A stretch of DNA of 39,167 nucleotides, from positions 1 through 39,167 of the forward strand of contig JAJPHM010000026.1 in assembly GCA_021325295.1 (NCBI GenBank). The letters are read 5' to 3'. Below, piece after piece: positions 14,993 through 23,954 of the stretch. The first letter of the stretch is position 1; the number at the start of each line of letters is the position of its first letter. The translations under genes and the position numbers were made by a program. This DNA is from Nitrososphaeraceae archaeon. Lineage in GTDB: Archaea; Thermoproteota; Nitrososphaeria; Nitrososphaerales; Nitrososphaeraceae. The notes under the pieces are model-generated. The model worked only from the letters and a program-made list of their open reading frames with translations. It was not told where the DNA came from and did no database searches.

Positions 14993-15190
14993 CTACTGGT
15001 GTGCCGACAGCCAGACCTGATAGCAAGTGCCGTTGTGTGGATCCATATGTGCTGTATAGCAGTTTGGATAGCAGATTTCTTTTGAGCAGCCTTCGCATGT
15101 CCTTGACACCGTAAACGCCTGTCCGCACTGGGGGCAGCAGCCAGAAGTTGGAGTCGGGGTCACTTGTGATTGTTGCTGGAATAGACTCAT
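14993..15190 (-). CDS. Small zinc-binding protein
   Basis: Encodes 65 residues. After a Gln/Pro/Thr-rich start come CCPQCGQAF, then CEGCSKEICYPNCYTAHMDPHNGTC. The spaced Cys and His residues make a two-zinc FYVE/B-box-like or AN1-type finger plausible (CxxC-x9-CxxC-x4-C-x3-C-x4-H). No catalytic motif is seen. The gene sits between the capsid accessory block and the TRAM gene. Role unknown. Confidence 0.66.
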   Translation of the reverse strand: MSLFQQQSQVTPTPTSGCCPQCGQAFTVSRTCEGCSKEICYPNCYTAHMDPHNGTCYQVWLSAHQ

Positions 15191-15241
15191 TGTGCTTTCA
15201 TCTCCTGTCTATCAGTCAATCAGATTAGTCTTTTCTGGCAT

Positions 15242-16177
15242 CTATCCAGAACAGGTTGCGATTGCGCTAATCCCTGATCCAAGAGCCGGTATAGTCAATC
15301 TAATGTATGTGTACTCAACAGGGTTGACTGCAAGGCCTGCCGCCAAATGCGTAATATCATACTGCTTGCCAAATGATGCCCCCGTTCCCAGATTCAAGCC
15401 CGTACCTTCGACCTGGATAAAGTTGGTGTTGTCCTGCGACACTTCTACAGTCATCAGCTGTGATGCAAACACGCCTGCTCCGCCTGAAGCTTGCACTATG
15501 ATCGCAAGTGCCTCGATGTTGAATGTCTGGATGGTGAATTGCAACTGAGTGTTTGCAGAGCCTACCTGCCGGGTCGACACAACGTTTCTGGCCCTGTCGA
15601 ATGTGGCGCCGTTGTACAGCCATGGGGCTACCGTGATGGACCCCTGATTCAGACCAGCCCCATCACCTGTCAGGTTAGGAGGCAGAAACTGCTGAATAGG
15701 GAAAATTACGTATTGGGAAGTGTTGTCTGGCTGCACATTCCAGGCTGACGTCATGGTCAATACGTTTGCAGTATTTGAAAGGACCTGGTTGAATTGATTT
15801 GCACCTGTTCCTGCCAGGATGTATACAACAAATCCTGCCAGCTTGTTGTTTGGAAACCATTTTGTCGTATCCGTAAGGGTGTTGCTGCCGCCGCCAGTTG
15901 CAATGCCTGAAATCAGATTTGGAATTACATTTAGTGAAGTCGACTGAATGATGACGTACTGTGAACTGGTGTTAGGATTGGTAGTCCAGTTGCTATCAAC
16001 CGTTAAAGTGTTGTTTGTATTGCCGATAATCTTTTTTTGCTCACCGTTATTGGTGCCGTTGATGATCACAACATAGGCATTGACAAATGCGTCAGTCTCC
16101 CAGCTCTTCGTGGTGTCAGTTAAAGTGTTATTTGTCGAAGAAGTAGCCCAACCGTTGTAAACTTGTTGATAGCTCAT
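15242..16177 (-). CDS. Virion surface protein with tandem beta repeats
   Basis: Encodes 311 residues. Two tandem copies of a motif occur in the first 170 residues: NTLTDTTKSWETDAFVNAYV, NNTLTVDSNW, NTSSQYVII, and again NTLTDTTKWFPNNKLAGFVV, ANVLTMTSAWN, NTSQYVIF. The C-terminal 120 residues form a separate beta domain (LTVEVSQDNTNFIQVEG...VEYTYIRLTIPAL). Such repeats occur in phage head fibres and decoration proteins. Set among capsid-region genes, it is a probable capsid spike or head fibre. Confidence 0.65.
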   Translation of the reverse strand: MSYQQVYNGWATSSTNNTLTDTTKSWETDAFVNAYVVIINGTNNGEQKKIIGNTNNTLTVDSNWTTNPNTSSQYVIIQSTSLNVIPNLISGIATGGGSNTLTDTTKWFPNNKLAGFVVYILAGTGANQFNQVLSNTANVLTMTSAWNVQPDNTSQYVIFPIQQFLPPNLTGDGAGLNQGSITVAPWLYNGATFDRARNVVSTRQVGSANTQLQFTIQTFNIEALAIIVQASGGAGVFASQLMTVEVSQDNTNFIQVEGTGLNLGTGASFGKQYDITHLAAGLAVNPVEYTYIRLTIPALGSGISAIATCSG

Positions 16178-16223
16178 CCATGAAGAAGCCCTGAGGGACG
16201 GAAAAGAGAACTTCTAACCACTG

Positions 16224-16574
16224 CTATTTGATGAACGCCTTGTAGCTGTCAGCAAGCGTCCAGTGATATCCATCTTCAATAACCGTTTTTGGTGGAATCT
16301 GGCAGCCGTCATCGATCACGACGTTATTGCCTATCGTGCATCCCTGCATGATTACGCAACAGTCTCCCACTCGTATGTTGTCGCCACATTTGAAAGGCGC
16401 ATGGATAAGCGTTCCATCGCCAAAATGGCAGTCTTTGCCACACACCTCTTCTATGTATCGATAGCCAGGGTCCCCTGCATATCTGCGCAGCTCAGGTGGT
16501 AGCTTGATTTTAGTCTTGGAATCGAAAACTACCAGATAGGGTTGCGGGTTTGTGCAGTTGGTAATCAGAACCAT
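16224..16574 (-). CDS. Left-handed beta-helix (hexapeptide-repeat) protein
   Basis: Encodes 116 residues. CGDNIRVGDCCVIMQGCTIG followed by NNVVIDDGCQIPPKTVIEDG shows successive [LIV]GxxxxI-type hexapeptide turns. These form the left-handed beta-helix of acyl- and nucleotidyl-transferases. The N-terminal 50 residues contain no recognised catalytic domain, and the helix is short (about 5 to 6 turns). It could be a trimeric virion part or a small sugar O-acetyltransferase acting with the two glycosyltransferases. Confidence 0.68.
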   Translation of the reverse strand: MVLITNCTNPQPYLVVFDSKTKIKLPPELRRYAGDPGYRYIEEVCGKDCHFGDGTLIHAPFKCGDNIRVGDCCVIMQGCTIGNNVVIDDGCQIPPKTVIEDGYHWTLADSYKAFIK

Positions 16575-16577
16575 CGC

Positions 16578-16763
16578 CTAAGCAATAACCTCCTTATCTT
16601 CTTCAGTTAATTGTATCCCCATATGTCGTTTCAGAAGAGCCGTGACGAGTTTGGATTGCTGGCCTCTAATAGGATACCTGGCATTCAGCCTTCCCTGCAC
16701 TGCCAGCGGAATGGAAAAAGATTTGGAGCTGGTCCCGGAGAGGTTGATTTCAAGGTCTGGCAT
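16578..16763 (-). CDS. Small protein of unknown function
   Basis: Encodes 61 residues. The N-terminal half is beta-predicted (LEINLSGTSSKSFSIPLAV) and the C-terminal half helical (SKLVTALLKRHMGIQLTEEDKEVI). I recognise no family. The intergenic distance to both neighbours is under 25 nt, so it belongs to the virion transcription unit. Possibly a minor capsid accessory protein. Confidence 0.55.
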   Translation of the reverse strand: MPDLEINLSGTSSKSFSIPLAVQGRLNARYPIRGQQSKLVTALLKRHMGIQLTEEDKEVIA

Positions 16764-16784
16764 TTTTTTTCATCAATCACTCGT

Positions 16785-17363
16785 TCATTTGGGTGAGGCA
16801 GAGGGCGACATACCGCTCTTCTCTATCTGCTGCTTCTGCACCGTCACGTACTGGCCTCTTCCTATCTTGACTACCGTGTCAAAGTCCATGTTCAGAAATT
16901 CATCCTCATCAACTTTGAACTTGAATCCGCTCTCCTCCATTACGTAAAAGTTAACAGTAGGCTTGCGGCCCTGCTTTAGGATCTCTAGCGCTTTCTGCTT
17001 TGAAAAGGGGATGTCGTATTCTTTGACCATCTCAAAATGCGTCCCCTTTACCTCGCCTTCTGTATTCATTGCATAATTTACCTCGGGCTTTTCTATGACG
17101 CCGATGTCCTGCTCAAACGCCTTGTGAGTGTTGCCCAGGAAATCCTTGCCAACCAACTCCCTGTAATAGTAGATGTATTCTTTTGACTGGTGCTTTATGC
17201 GATACATCGACACAACAAGGGTCTGCGGCTCTTCTCCTTTGCCACGGTTGGCCATCTTGCATTTTTTCTGAAACTGTTCAAGGTGTATGATCCAGTTTGG
17301 GATATCTAAAGGTGGCAGTCCGGCATCTTTTAAAATCTGTTGAGTATCTTTGTGTAAGGCCAT
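16785..17363 (-). CDS. Virion-module protein, unknown
   Basis: Encodes 192 residues. It has a short helix at the N-terminus (DTQQILKDAGLPPLDI), a mixed alpha-beta middle (EPQTLVVSMYRIKHQSKEYIYYYRELVGKDFL), and strands near the end (KPTVNFYVMEESGFKFKVDEDEF). I recognise no family. It follows the major capsid gene across an 84-bp gap with pyrimidine-rich sequence on the coding strand. A head-completion or capsid accessory role is a guess from position. Confidence 0.55.
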   Translation of the reverse strand: MALHKDTQQILKDAGLPPLDIPNWIIHLEQFQKKCKMANRGKGEEPQTLVVSMYRIKHQSKEYIYYYRELVGKDFLGNTHKAFEQDIGVIEKPEVNYAMNTEGEVKGTHFEMVKEYDIPFSKQKALEILKQGRKPTVNFYVMEESGFKFKVDEDEFLNMDFDTVVKIGRGQYVTVQKQQIEKSGMSPSASPK

Positions 17364-17447
17364 TTATGTATGCAGGAGAAAATTAATAATTAAAACTAAA
17401 AGAGAAGTAAAAAGCAAGGAAAGAAAACAGAAGGTCGTTGCCGGAGG

Positions 17448-18638
17448 TCAGTCGACCCCTGTCATGCACACTGCCCTGCCAGACTGCAGTAGTTTTGTCT
17501 GACAGAAGTGAGCCGCTCTGTAAAGCTCTGTCATCCTGTTTTCGTCTCTCCACTGTGCTACGAAGGTCGGCCCGTTTGCCCTTACAAATGCATCCCTTGT
17601 CCAGACTGTGCATTTTGTGTTGGTCAGGTCGTTGTCGATATACCATGTGCCGCCAATCAGCCGGTCAATCATGGTCACCCTACCGGTTCCGCTGACATCC
17701 TCTAGTCTTCTATTGTAAGCTCCACGCACGAATGTGTTGCCGCTAAAATTCGTGAAGACTTTGTTGTGCGACCCTATAGCGAAATCTGACAGGTCACCGC
17801 CGTTTCCGCTAATAGTGTCAAAGGTGGCCTCAAAGTCTGGGAACGGATCCCTTGACGACAACCCTGACGATACAGCAGACCAATCGCCTTTTGCTACCGC
17901 TGTGGCTGTTTCGATTATTGCAGCCATTACCTTGTTTTCCAACTTGCGCAGCACCCTTGGCGCATTCTCGACATGCAGCTGGAACAGGTTGTGCGATGCT
18001 TTCAACTGTGCCTCGTCTGTCAGCCCAAATATTGCGATGTCTTTTGGCAGGTTGAATGTGCTTCTCACATATTTCTGCCTTTCCGGTTCCGCAAAGTACG
18101 TTTCTGTTGCCTGTGCATGGCCCTGATAGGGGGTTCCTACATCAACTGACAGCAAAGTCGAGGGGGTGTCCACACTCAGCACCGATTCAATCAGCACCCT
18201 CATAGGGAACTCAAGGCCCAGCACCTTGGTAAAGACGTTGACTATATTGATGGTAGAAAAATCGCTGTTTGTTCCTGTAGCTGCTAGTCTGAGCTTGCCT
18301 TCCCTTATAGCTCTTTTTCTGATAGCGCCAAACTCCTGCGCAACCCGCAGCCATCGTCCCTGCCACGGGTTTTCCATGTCTTCCCGCTTTATCTTGCCTG
18401 CCTTGTACAACCCAATCTGTTGACGTGCTACCTTGACATCAAAGACAGGTTCTTCCCATGTTGGCTCTGGGCCATACGACATATACCCAGTGCCACGGTA
18501 GATCATATCTGTCACAGGGTTGTGCCACAGAATTGTGTTGCCACGTTCTACCTGTTTCTGCTCGGCCCTATCAAAGAGCGGGCCGCTTTTTTCTTCTTCA
18601 TACTGGAATGTTGATGCTGATGCTGCTGTTTGCGACAT
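17448..18638 (-). CDS. Major capsid protein (HK97 fold, by context)
   Basis: Encodes 396 residues. An N-terminal region of about 110 residues is charged and helical (possible delta domain). The body shows capsid-like elements such as ENKVMAAIIETATAVAKGDW with GLSSRDPFPDFEATFDTI, and a late beta segment GRVTMIDRLIGGTWYIDNDL then RANGPTFVAQWRDENRMTEL. It directly follows the decoration and protease-scaffold genes in the standard HK97-type order. The family is inferred from order, length and pattern, not from a motif. Confidence 0.78.
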   Translation of the reverse strand: MSQTAASASTFQYEEEKSGPLFDRAEQKQVERGNTILWHNPVTDMIYRGTGYMSYGPEPTWEEPVFDVKVARQQIGLYKAGKIKREDMENPWQGRWLRVAQEFGAIRKRAIREGKLRLAATGTNSDFSTINIVNVFTKVLGLEFPMRVLIESVLSVDTPSTLLSVDVGTPYQGHAQATETYFAEPERQKYVRSTFNLPKDIAIFGLTDEAQLKASHNLFQLHVENAPRVLRKLENKVMAAIIETATAVAKGDWSAVSSGLSSRDPFPDFEATFDTISGNGGDLSDFAIGSHNKVFTNFSGNTFVRGAYNRRLEDVSGTGRVTMIDRLIGGTWYIDNDLTNTKCTVWTRDAFVRANGPTFVAQWRDENRMTELYRAAHFCQTKLLQSGRAVCMTGVD

Positions 18639-18644
18639 CTTGAC

Positions 18645-19151
18645 TTAGAGACCTCCTATCATAATCCTGATTACATCACCCTGCGCAGCCGCAGTCGGTG
18701 CTACTGCAACTCCTGAAGCGCCTGCTGCATCTGAATCACCGTTGCCTTCAAGCTCGTGAGCCAGATATTCTCCGACTATCAGTTTTGCTTCGTCTCGTGC
18801 AGTTTTGATGCCAACCGTATCGTTTGTCACAGTGTTGGCAGAATACGCAACCACATAGCCCGCTGTTGCTACGGCGCTGTTGACTATGTATGACCCTGGA
18901 TTGATTGCACCATCTGCAGTTACATACACCATTGCACCTTTGTTGCGCACAGCCTTGATTACTGTAGTCGATGAGGCCTTGGTCTCAAGCGCAACAGCCC
19001 AAGGGCCTATCTGTTTTGCCGTTAGTGGACATGTCTGGAAGCCGGTTGATGTATACTGCAGGAGGTCGCCAGCATTGATTGCTGCTGAAGTTTTTGGCAG
19101 GTATTCAACTACGCATGTCTGGCCGAATATGTCGCCTGTTGTTGCGACCAT
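18645..19151 (-). CDS. Capsid decoration / stabilisation protein
   Basis: Encodes 168 residues. It is small, beta-rich and Ala/Thr/Val-rich (NAGDLLQYTSTGFQTCP, KAVRNKGAMVYVTADGAINPGSY, GVAVAPTAAAQGDVIRIMI). This resembles DUF2190-type or lambda gpD-like head decoration proteins that bind the capsid surface. Its ATG overlaps the TGA stop of the protease-scaffold gene (TGATG), and the capsid gene follows 6 bp later. Position and composition both fit. Confidence 0.68.
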   Translation of the reverse strand: MVATTGDIFGQTCVVEYLPKTSAAINAGDLLQYTSTGFQTCPLTAKQIGPWAVALETKASSTTVIKAVRNKGAMVYVTADGAINPGSYIVNSAVATAGYVVAYSANTVTNDTVGIKTARDEAKLIVGEYLAHELEGNGDSDAAGASGVAVAPTAAAQGDVIRIMIGGL

Positions 19152-20551
19152 CAGACGTCAACTCCTGGCATGAATGCCAATTGCTTGTCGCCGTTAGATT
19201 CGGATTCAAAATTCATACTGTCATATGGGAATGTGCTAGCGGTCCTGACCTTGGCCTCGTATGTCTTCCTGTCTTTTGCAGAAGCTACATAAGGCGCCAC
19301 GATGGTCTGGAAATCCGGCTCTGACAGGTTCATGGCTGTCAGCTTGTCAATGAGTGCAGTGCGTGATTTGTCATCACGGATAACGTCTTTGGTGATTATG
19401 CCTGCGATCCTGTGACGTCTGTTCTCGCCTTCTAGCTTGGCTACCCTGCTCTGCAAGTCCTTTGCCACCTTGGCTTCTGACCTGAGCTTGGCGACCTCCT
19501 GCTTGAGGCGGGCATTTTCAACTTCTAGCTGAGCAATCTTTTGCTTCTTTGGAACAACATCAGAGTCGCCGCCTTCGCCTTCGGCATCAGCGTCAGCCTC
19601 TGCATCAGCAGTCTTTTTCTTTTTCTGTTGCTGCCATGCCTCTGGCCCTGTGCCAGTATCGCCATCGGTGGCATCGGCCTGATCTAAGGAAGTGTTGTCA
19701 GGATGTGAAGGTCCACTATCCGGTTCTGTTGAAGGATGTGGATTGTGTTCACTCGCATATTTCTCGGCCAACCCGTTTGCAGTGGGGCGGCCATTATCTG
19801 TTTGACTTGAAGAAGAATCCATCTTGGATGTACGTGCAGTTCTGCTTTTGCGAAAAAGAGAATTATCCTTTGGTAGTTTTTTCTGACTAGAATTAATTAT
19901 TAATCGAAGTTTGGCATAATAGTTTTTGATTGCAGCTGCCTTGCAGAATCCGCAATCTTGTATATCTTTCTGTTGTTGTTTTGCTTTCTTGAGCTTGGCG
20001 TTTCTCAATTGTAGCAGACAATCCCGCTCGCTTCCCGTGCATTGCGATGTGATATGCGCCTTTACTGCGCCGTATGCAGGTTGGTCCACTGTGGCCAGGT
20101 GAACGCCTGTCCACCTCTCTATAGCAGCTTCATTTTTCACCGGCGCGGTTGGATAGATAGCAGGCGAGACGAAAGGTGGAATGTTGGCAGCCTGAACTCC
20201 TGCACGGTAAGCAGGGTCGGTTATCTCTGCAATTGCAAACCATCTACCATCTTTTTCCTGAACATCTCTGATAGTGCCAACTCGATAGGGTTCCTGCGAC
20301 TTCAGAACGTGGTCAAGGTTTGAATCGTCTAGACTGGGATGATCAAAAGTATCTGTAAAGACGATAGGCTTGCCAATGAATGATCCGATGTTTTGCCGGA
20401 TTGAAGCCTGTGTGACGCCCCAATCATTCTGGTTGACAGAACTGTCAATGAGGAATGTTTTGATGAACAGTCTGCCTTGCTGGTCTGTTGATACTTCCGA
20501 TGCAATAGGATTTGGCATTGGTTGGTTAGACGAGAAGATTTTCATAAACAT
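19151..20551 (-). CDS. Prohead protease fused to scaffold
   Basis: Encodes 466 residues. The N-terminal part (about 20-165) shows a phage prohead-protease layout: DTFDHPSL with H71, PPFVSPAIYPT with S129, and GVHLATVDQPAYG with H151, a segment common in these proteases. A linker of about 50 residues (with CGFC) and an acidic low-complexity region follow. A long coiled coil (IAQLEVENARLKQEVAKLRSE, about 335-390) would be the scaffold. Protease-scaffold fusions mature capsids by cutting the core. The start overlaps the glycosyltransferase stop. Confidence 0.78.
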   Translation of the reverse strand: MFMKIFSSNQPMPNPIASEVSTDQQGRLFIKTFLIDSSVNQNDWGVTQASIRQNIGSFIGKPIVFTDTFDHPSLDDSNLDHVLKSQEPYRVGTIRDVQEKDGRWFAIAEITDPAYRAGVQAANIPPFVSPAIYPTAPVKNEAAIERWTGVHLATVDQPAYGAVKAHITSQCTGSERDCLLQLRNAKLKKAKQQQKDIQDCGFCKAAAIKNYYAKLRLIINSSQKKLPKDNSLFRKSRTARTSKMDSSSSQTDNGRPTANGLAEKYASEHNPHPSTEPDSGPSHPDNTSLDQADATDGDTGTGPEAWQQQKKKKTADAEADADAEGEGGDSDVVPKKQKIAQLEVENARLKQEVAKLRSEAKVAKDLQSRVAKLEGENRRHRIAGIITKDVIRDDKSRTALIDKLTAMNLSEPDFQTIVAPYVASAKDRKTYEAKVRTASTFPYDSMNFESESNGDKQLAFMPGVDV

Positions 20552-21317
20552 CCAGAAGGGAACTAACTACCGATTCTGGTTTATGATGTCCTGGTAGTCC
20601 TTTAACCCATTCTTTCTTCCAGTTCAACACCGACAGACCGCAGGACAGCGCTTCTAATCCCGTTTTGGAGAGGGCGGGCAGGAGGCCTTGATATCTGTGA
20701 TATTTGATATCGATGTAATTGCTGTATTCGTTCAGCAATAGTGGCATATCTCCATAGCGTACAGGTCGCTTTAGCCTGTTCGCTACAACTACATTACCAC
20801 GGATATCGTGTGGCAACTCACTCAGTGTTTTTTCATAATCTATGTAGGGAATATCAAACATGAGTGACGCATTTTTCTTATCACCCTGCGTTGGCTTGAA
20901 ATGTTTTGTATCAACTGGATTTGGCAGCCATTGCGCTCTATCGTGGTATTTCATCAGATATTCATTAGCTACCAGAATTTTGTTTGCAAACTGCTCGCAC
21001 CACTCCCTGAACGGATCCCCCTGCGATTGTGCCAGTTCGGAGCCATGGTAGTGCATTATTACAGGCTTGCGCAGTTCGGCCAGCCTTGGTAAAATGCGGT
21101 AGACTGTATGGACGTGTAAGATATCATAATCTTTGCCTGCCTGCAAAACTCGGTCAACAAATGCTTTCTCGTCTGCAATTCTTTCTTCACAATAAAAATC
21201 ACAAAATCCAAAAGGATCGTACATATTTATGACCTGCGATTCATGGCCTGCCTTTCTGGTCCATCTGGCGAGGATGCAGGCGACACCTGCTATGTCATAT
21301 ACATGCAAGATTTTCAA
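20526..21317 (-). CDS. GT-B fold glycosyltransferase
   Basis: Encodes 263 residues from a TTG at 21317, overlapping its neighbour by 23 bp. MKILHVYDIAGVACILARWTRKAG is a GT4-type N-terminal strand and glycine region. YDILHVHTVYRILP and VIMHYHGSE are typical core strands. GLLPALSKTGLEALSCGLSVLNW resembles the C-terminal 'E-x7-E'-like acceptor/donor segment. It is a short member. With the adjacent gene it may glycosylate capsid or tail proteins. Its last 20 codons carry the recurring TTAGTTC word just before the protease gene. Confidence 0.82.
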   Translation of the reverse strand: MKILHVYDIAGVACILARWTRKAGHESQVINMYDPFGFCDFYCEERIADEKAFVDRVLQAGKDYDILHVHTVYRILPRLAELRKPVIMHYHGSELAQSQGDPFREWCEQFANKILVANEYLMKYHDRAQWLPNPVDTKHFKPTQGDKKNASLMFDIPYIDYEKTLSELPHDIRGNVVVANRLKRPVRYGDMPLLLNEYSNYIDIKYHRYQGLLPALSKTGLEALSCGLSVLNWKKEWVKGLPGHHKPESVVSSLLDVYENLLV

Positions 21318-22227
21318 AAATATTCACTTGTGATTCAATGGTTTTTCGAAGATCAGGTTTTTCTTCTTCCGCTGGGTCATATTCGTCTCTCAGTATTTGC
21401 CTGGCGATTGCTTCAGATGACACATCTCCAAATCCTATCTTTGCCCCGCAGGCTTGCGCCTCCCACGTTACATTGCTCCCTTCACCATGCGCAGAAAATA
21501 CCCAATCGGCGGTCCTGTAGTATTCTGCGATGTTCTGCACTCTAGCTTCGACAGGCCATTCAATCGCCGATCCGATGCCAAGCACACCAATGAAATAGTG
21601 CAGCAAATCCATTTTTTCAGAAGGGATATTGACCAGCTTGAGAGTGATCGATGGTATCTCCCGCATTATCATCTTCAACGCATATAGAAGCTCCCATGGC
21701 TCCTTCAGTCCCTCACGCCATGTATCTGCCCACAGAATCAGCGGGTGATTTGTGAATTCTTTTTTTGGCCCGTCTGGCTTCCATAGTTCGAGGTCAACAC
21801 CGGGTGGTATCGTCTTCACCGGCTTGTCAGTCAAGGCCTGCCAGTAGGGAACCTGTGACGGCCATCTTGTAACTACTAGCGAGCAGTTCTTTGCCATGAA
21901 TGACGTATAGCTCAGGGCATCCCAGTCTTTCATGATCCACCGTGGTGTGCCGTGGGTTTCGAATACTTTGTTTGGCAACCTGTTAAAGTTGGCAGGAATG
22001 CCGGAGTGAATGATGTTGATACAATCTTTTTCTTCAGCTGTTTTGTGGGACACTGTCTCCAGAACAGCGCCGTAATGCATCAATACGGCAGGTTCAGGCT
22101 CAGGCCTGTTGCAATAAGCATAGGTAGCATGGTGGCCGAGCTGGTTAGCGACACGAATACACTGAGCAATGTAAGAATACATCCCCGAAGTGGCCGCAGT
22201 CGGGTTTATCCAGTGAATTAATTTCAT
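21295..22227 (-). CDS. GT-B fold glycosyltransferase
   Basis: Encodes 310 residues. It has an N-terminal Rossmann-like start (MKLIHWINPTAATSGMYSYI, with ANQLGHHATYAYCN), then PGVDLELWKPDGPKKEFTNHPLILWADTWREGLKEPWELLYAL and WVFSAHGEGSNVTWEAQACGAKIG. PGVDxxxW and the late S/H-E-E-A-ACG segment are classic of GT4 transferases. It shares orientation and partial similarity with the neighbouring transferase at 20526-21317. Expected to add sugars to a virion protein. Confidence 0.83.
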   Translation of the reverse strand: MKLIHWINPTAATSGMYSYIAQCIRVANQLGHHATYAYCNRPEPEPAVLMHYGAVLETVSHKTAEEKDCINIIHSGIPANFNRLPNKVFETHGTPRWIMKDWDALSYTSFMAKNCSLVVTRWPSQVPYWQALTDKPVKTIPPGVDLELWKPDGPKKEFTNHPLILWADTWREGLKEPWELLYALKMIMREIPSITLKLVNIPSEKMDLLHYFIGVLGIGSAIEWPVEARVQNIAEYYRTADWVFSAHGEGSNVTWEAQACGAKIGFGDVSSEAIARQILRDEYDPAEEEKPDLRKTIESQVNIFENLACI

Positions 22228-22245
22228 TTCTCTTCTCTTCTCTCA

Positions 22246-23898
22246 TCACAACGAACCTTTGTCGCCACCGTCTTGAGGCCTGTTTACTTTGGGTTTATTT
22301 TTCTCCTGTTCGTCTAAAAAGGCGTTGAGCCTATCCGTAGTCTTTGATTGATTAATTGCACTTTGCACTGCTGGATTCATTGACATCTGTTGCTGCTGCT
22401 TCTGCAAGTTCTGCTGCCTTGCTTCTTCCAGTTCTGCTAGCGCCTCCTGCGGCAGGTCCAGCATCTTGATTATGCGCTCGTCTGTGAACAATCCTGATTG
22501 TTTCAGAGGAGCGATAAGCGGCACCTTATCTTCGATGGTGGCGAAAGTTATTGATGTGAAATCCATAATCACTTTGACCGGACAGCTGGCCATCATCTCC
22601 CTCTGGTCTGGCGGGACGTTAAAGATGGACATCAGGATAGGATCGTACCACTGAAAAGATATGCAGTCATTTACCCAGTTGCGCTCATTTCTGAGTCTTG
22701 AGGCCTCCCAGGCCTGTACTACCAGATCAAGTGTTGCTCTGTTTGTGACGGCCTCGTGGTTTATGAGCGGTGAGGGGACACCTACACTGCGGGCTATCAT
22801 GTCTGCAATCATGTCCATAGCGGCCATCAGCTTGTCAAGGTCATGCTCTATCTTGTGTTCGTTGACGGTGATATCCTGATTGTGGACATAGCTGGTCCCT
22901 GCGCCCTGCTGGAATGCCGCTGAAAGAGCATCGAGCCTGGCCTGTACGCGGGTATTTGCTTTGATTTCTAGCATGCCAGCCCAGAGCGAATGAAAGATTT
23001 CCTTGATTGACACTTCCTGAGCATACCTGACAGACTCAGATAGGTGGATTGCTGATAGCAACAGAGAGCATCCATAACCTACTGAACGGGGTTGGGTATT
23101 GTCGTCTTCATGTACCAGATACACAAGCTCAGTCATGGGAACAGGATTTGACATCGATGCCGTCAATGTGGCGTAAATCACGTTTTCAGGCATCCAGGTG
23201 TTTGCGTTGATTGTCACATATCCGAGAAAGATAGAAGTTAACGGGCGAAGGGCAATGGGCATGTTTTCAAACTTTTGCCCGTTGTACTCAAAATCTCCGT
23301 ATACAATCCCAAGCGCACCACGGCCGTACGCATAGGCCTGCTTCATCAATCCTTGCAATCTTTCTCTAAAGTTGACTTCCCGCTTGTTTTCAATAAGCTG
23401 GCAGATTTTCAGGATGTCCTGATTGTTGATAGTGACACCGTTGAAAGTTGTAGAACCGTTAGGGTGTATCTGACCATCTGGAGCCAGCCTGCTTATCAGC
23501 TTTGGAGTGGTTTTCTGGCCCAGAGTAAAGGTGATCAGCGTCTTTACGGGGCGGATGCAGTTGCCGTCATTCAGTATCGAGTCAAGCATCATGTACTTGA
23601 CGGCAGAAGTGTAAGGATCTGTTGTCACCTGTGGAAAGAATGTTGAATGCTGTGGCAGGGCAACTGATTTGGCAGCTTCTCTCAAGTTTTTGGCCTCTTG
23701 GACTTTGCCCCTGTCCTCCAGTTTCTTTGCAGCCTTCATCATGGCATCATAATGCGACTCCATCAAGGCTTCTGTCTGGCGGATAAAGTTAGATTTCCAG
23801 TCAGTTTTTAGCCAGGCAAAGAGTGGCCTTTCCTGATTTGCAGATTTGGGGATTAATCGTGCTGTTGATTCGCCATGATCATCAGTAACTTTAGACAT
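22246..23898 (-). CDS. Portal protein
   Basis: Encodes 550 residues. It fits the phage portal layout: a helical N-terminus, a clip/stem region (GVTINNQDILKICQLIENKREVNFRERL), and the late core DMIADMIARSVGVPSPLINHEAVTNRATLDLVVQAWEASRL, where 'xGVPxxLIN-E-ATNRAT' is a portal signature. The C-terminus is Gln-rich coiled coil. The dodecameric portal forms the DNA channel. It follows the terminase and one small zinc gene, the expected order. Confidence 0.84.
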   Translation of the reverse strand: MSKVTDDHGESTARLIPKSANQERPLFAWLKTDWKSNFIRQTEALMESHYDAMMKAAKKLEDRGKVQEAKNLREAAKSVALPQHSTFFPQVTTDPYTSAVKYMMLDSILNDGNCIRPVKTLITFTLGQKTTPKLISRLAPDGQIHPNGSTTFNGVTINNQDILKICQLIENKREVNFRERLQGLMKQAYAYGRGALGIVYGDFEYNGQKFENMPIALRPLTSIFLGYVTINANTWMPENVIYATLTASMSNPVPMTELVYLVHEDDNTQPRSVGYGCSLLLSAIHLSESVRYAQEVSIKEIFHSLWAGMLEIKANTRVQARLDALSAAFQQGAGTSYVHNQDITVNEHKIEHDLDKLMAAMDMIADMIARSVGVPSPLINHEAVTNRATLDLVVQAWEASRLRNERNWVNDCISFQWYDPILMSIFNVPPDQREMMASCPVKVIMDFTSITFATIEDKVPLIAPLKQSGLFTDERIIKMLDLPQEALAELEEARQQNLQKQQQQMSMNPAVQSAINQSKTTDRLNAFLDEQEKNKPKVNRPQDGGDKGSL

Positions 23899-23954
23899 TC
23901 TAAACGGAGGAACTACTTTCAGAGCGGAAAAGAGAACTTGTGTCAGCTAGCTAT

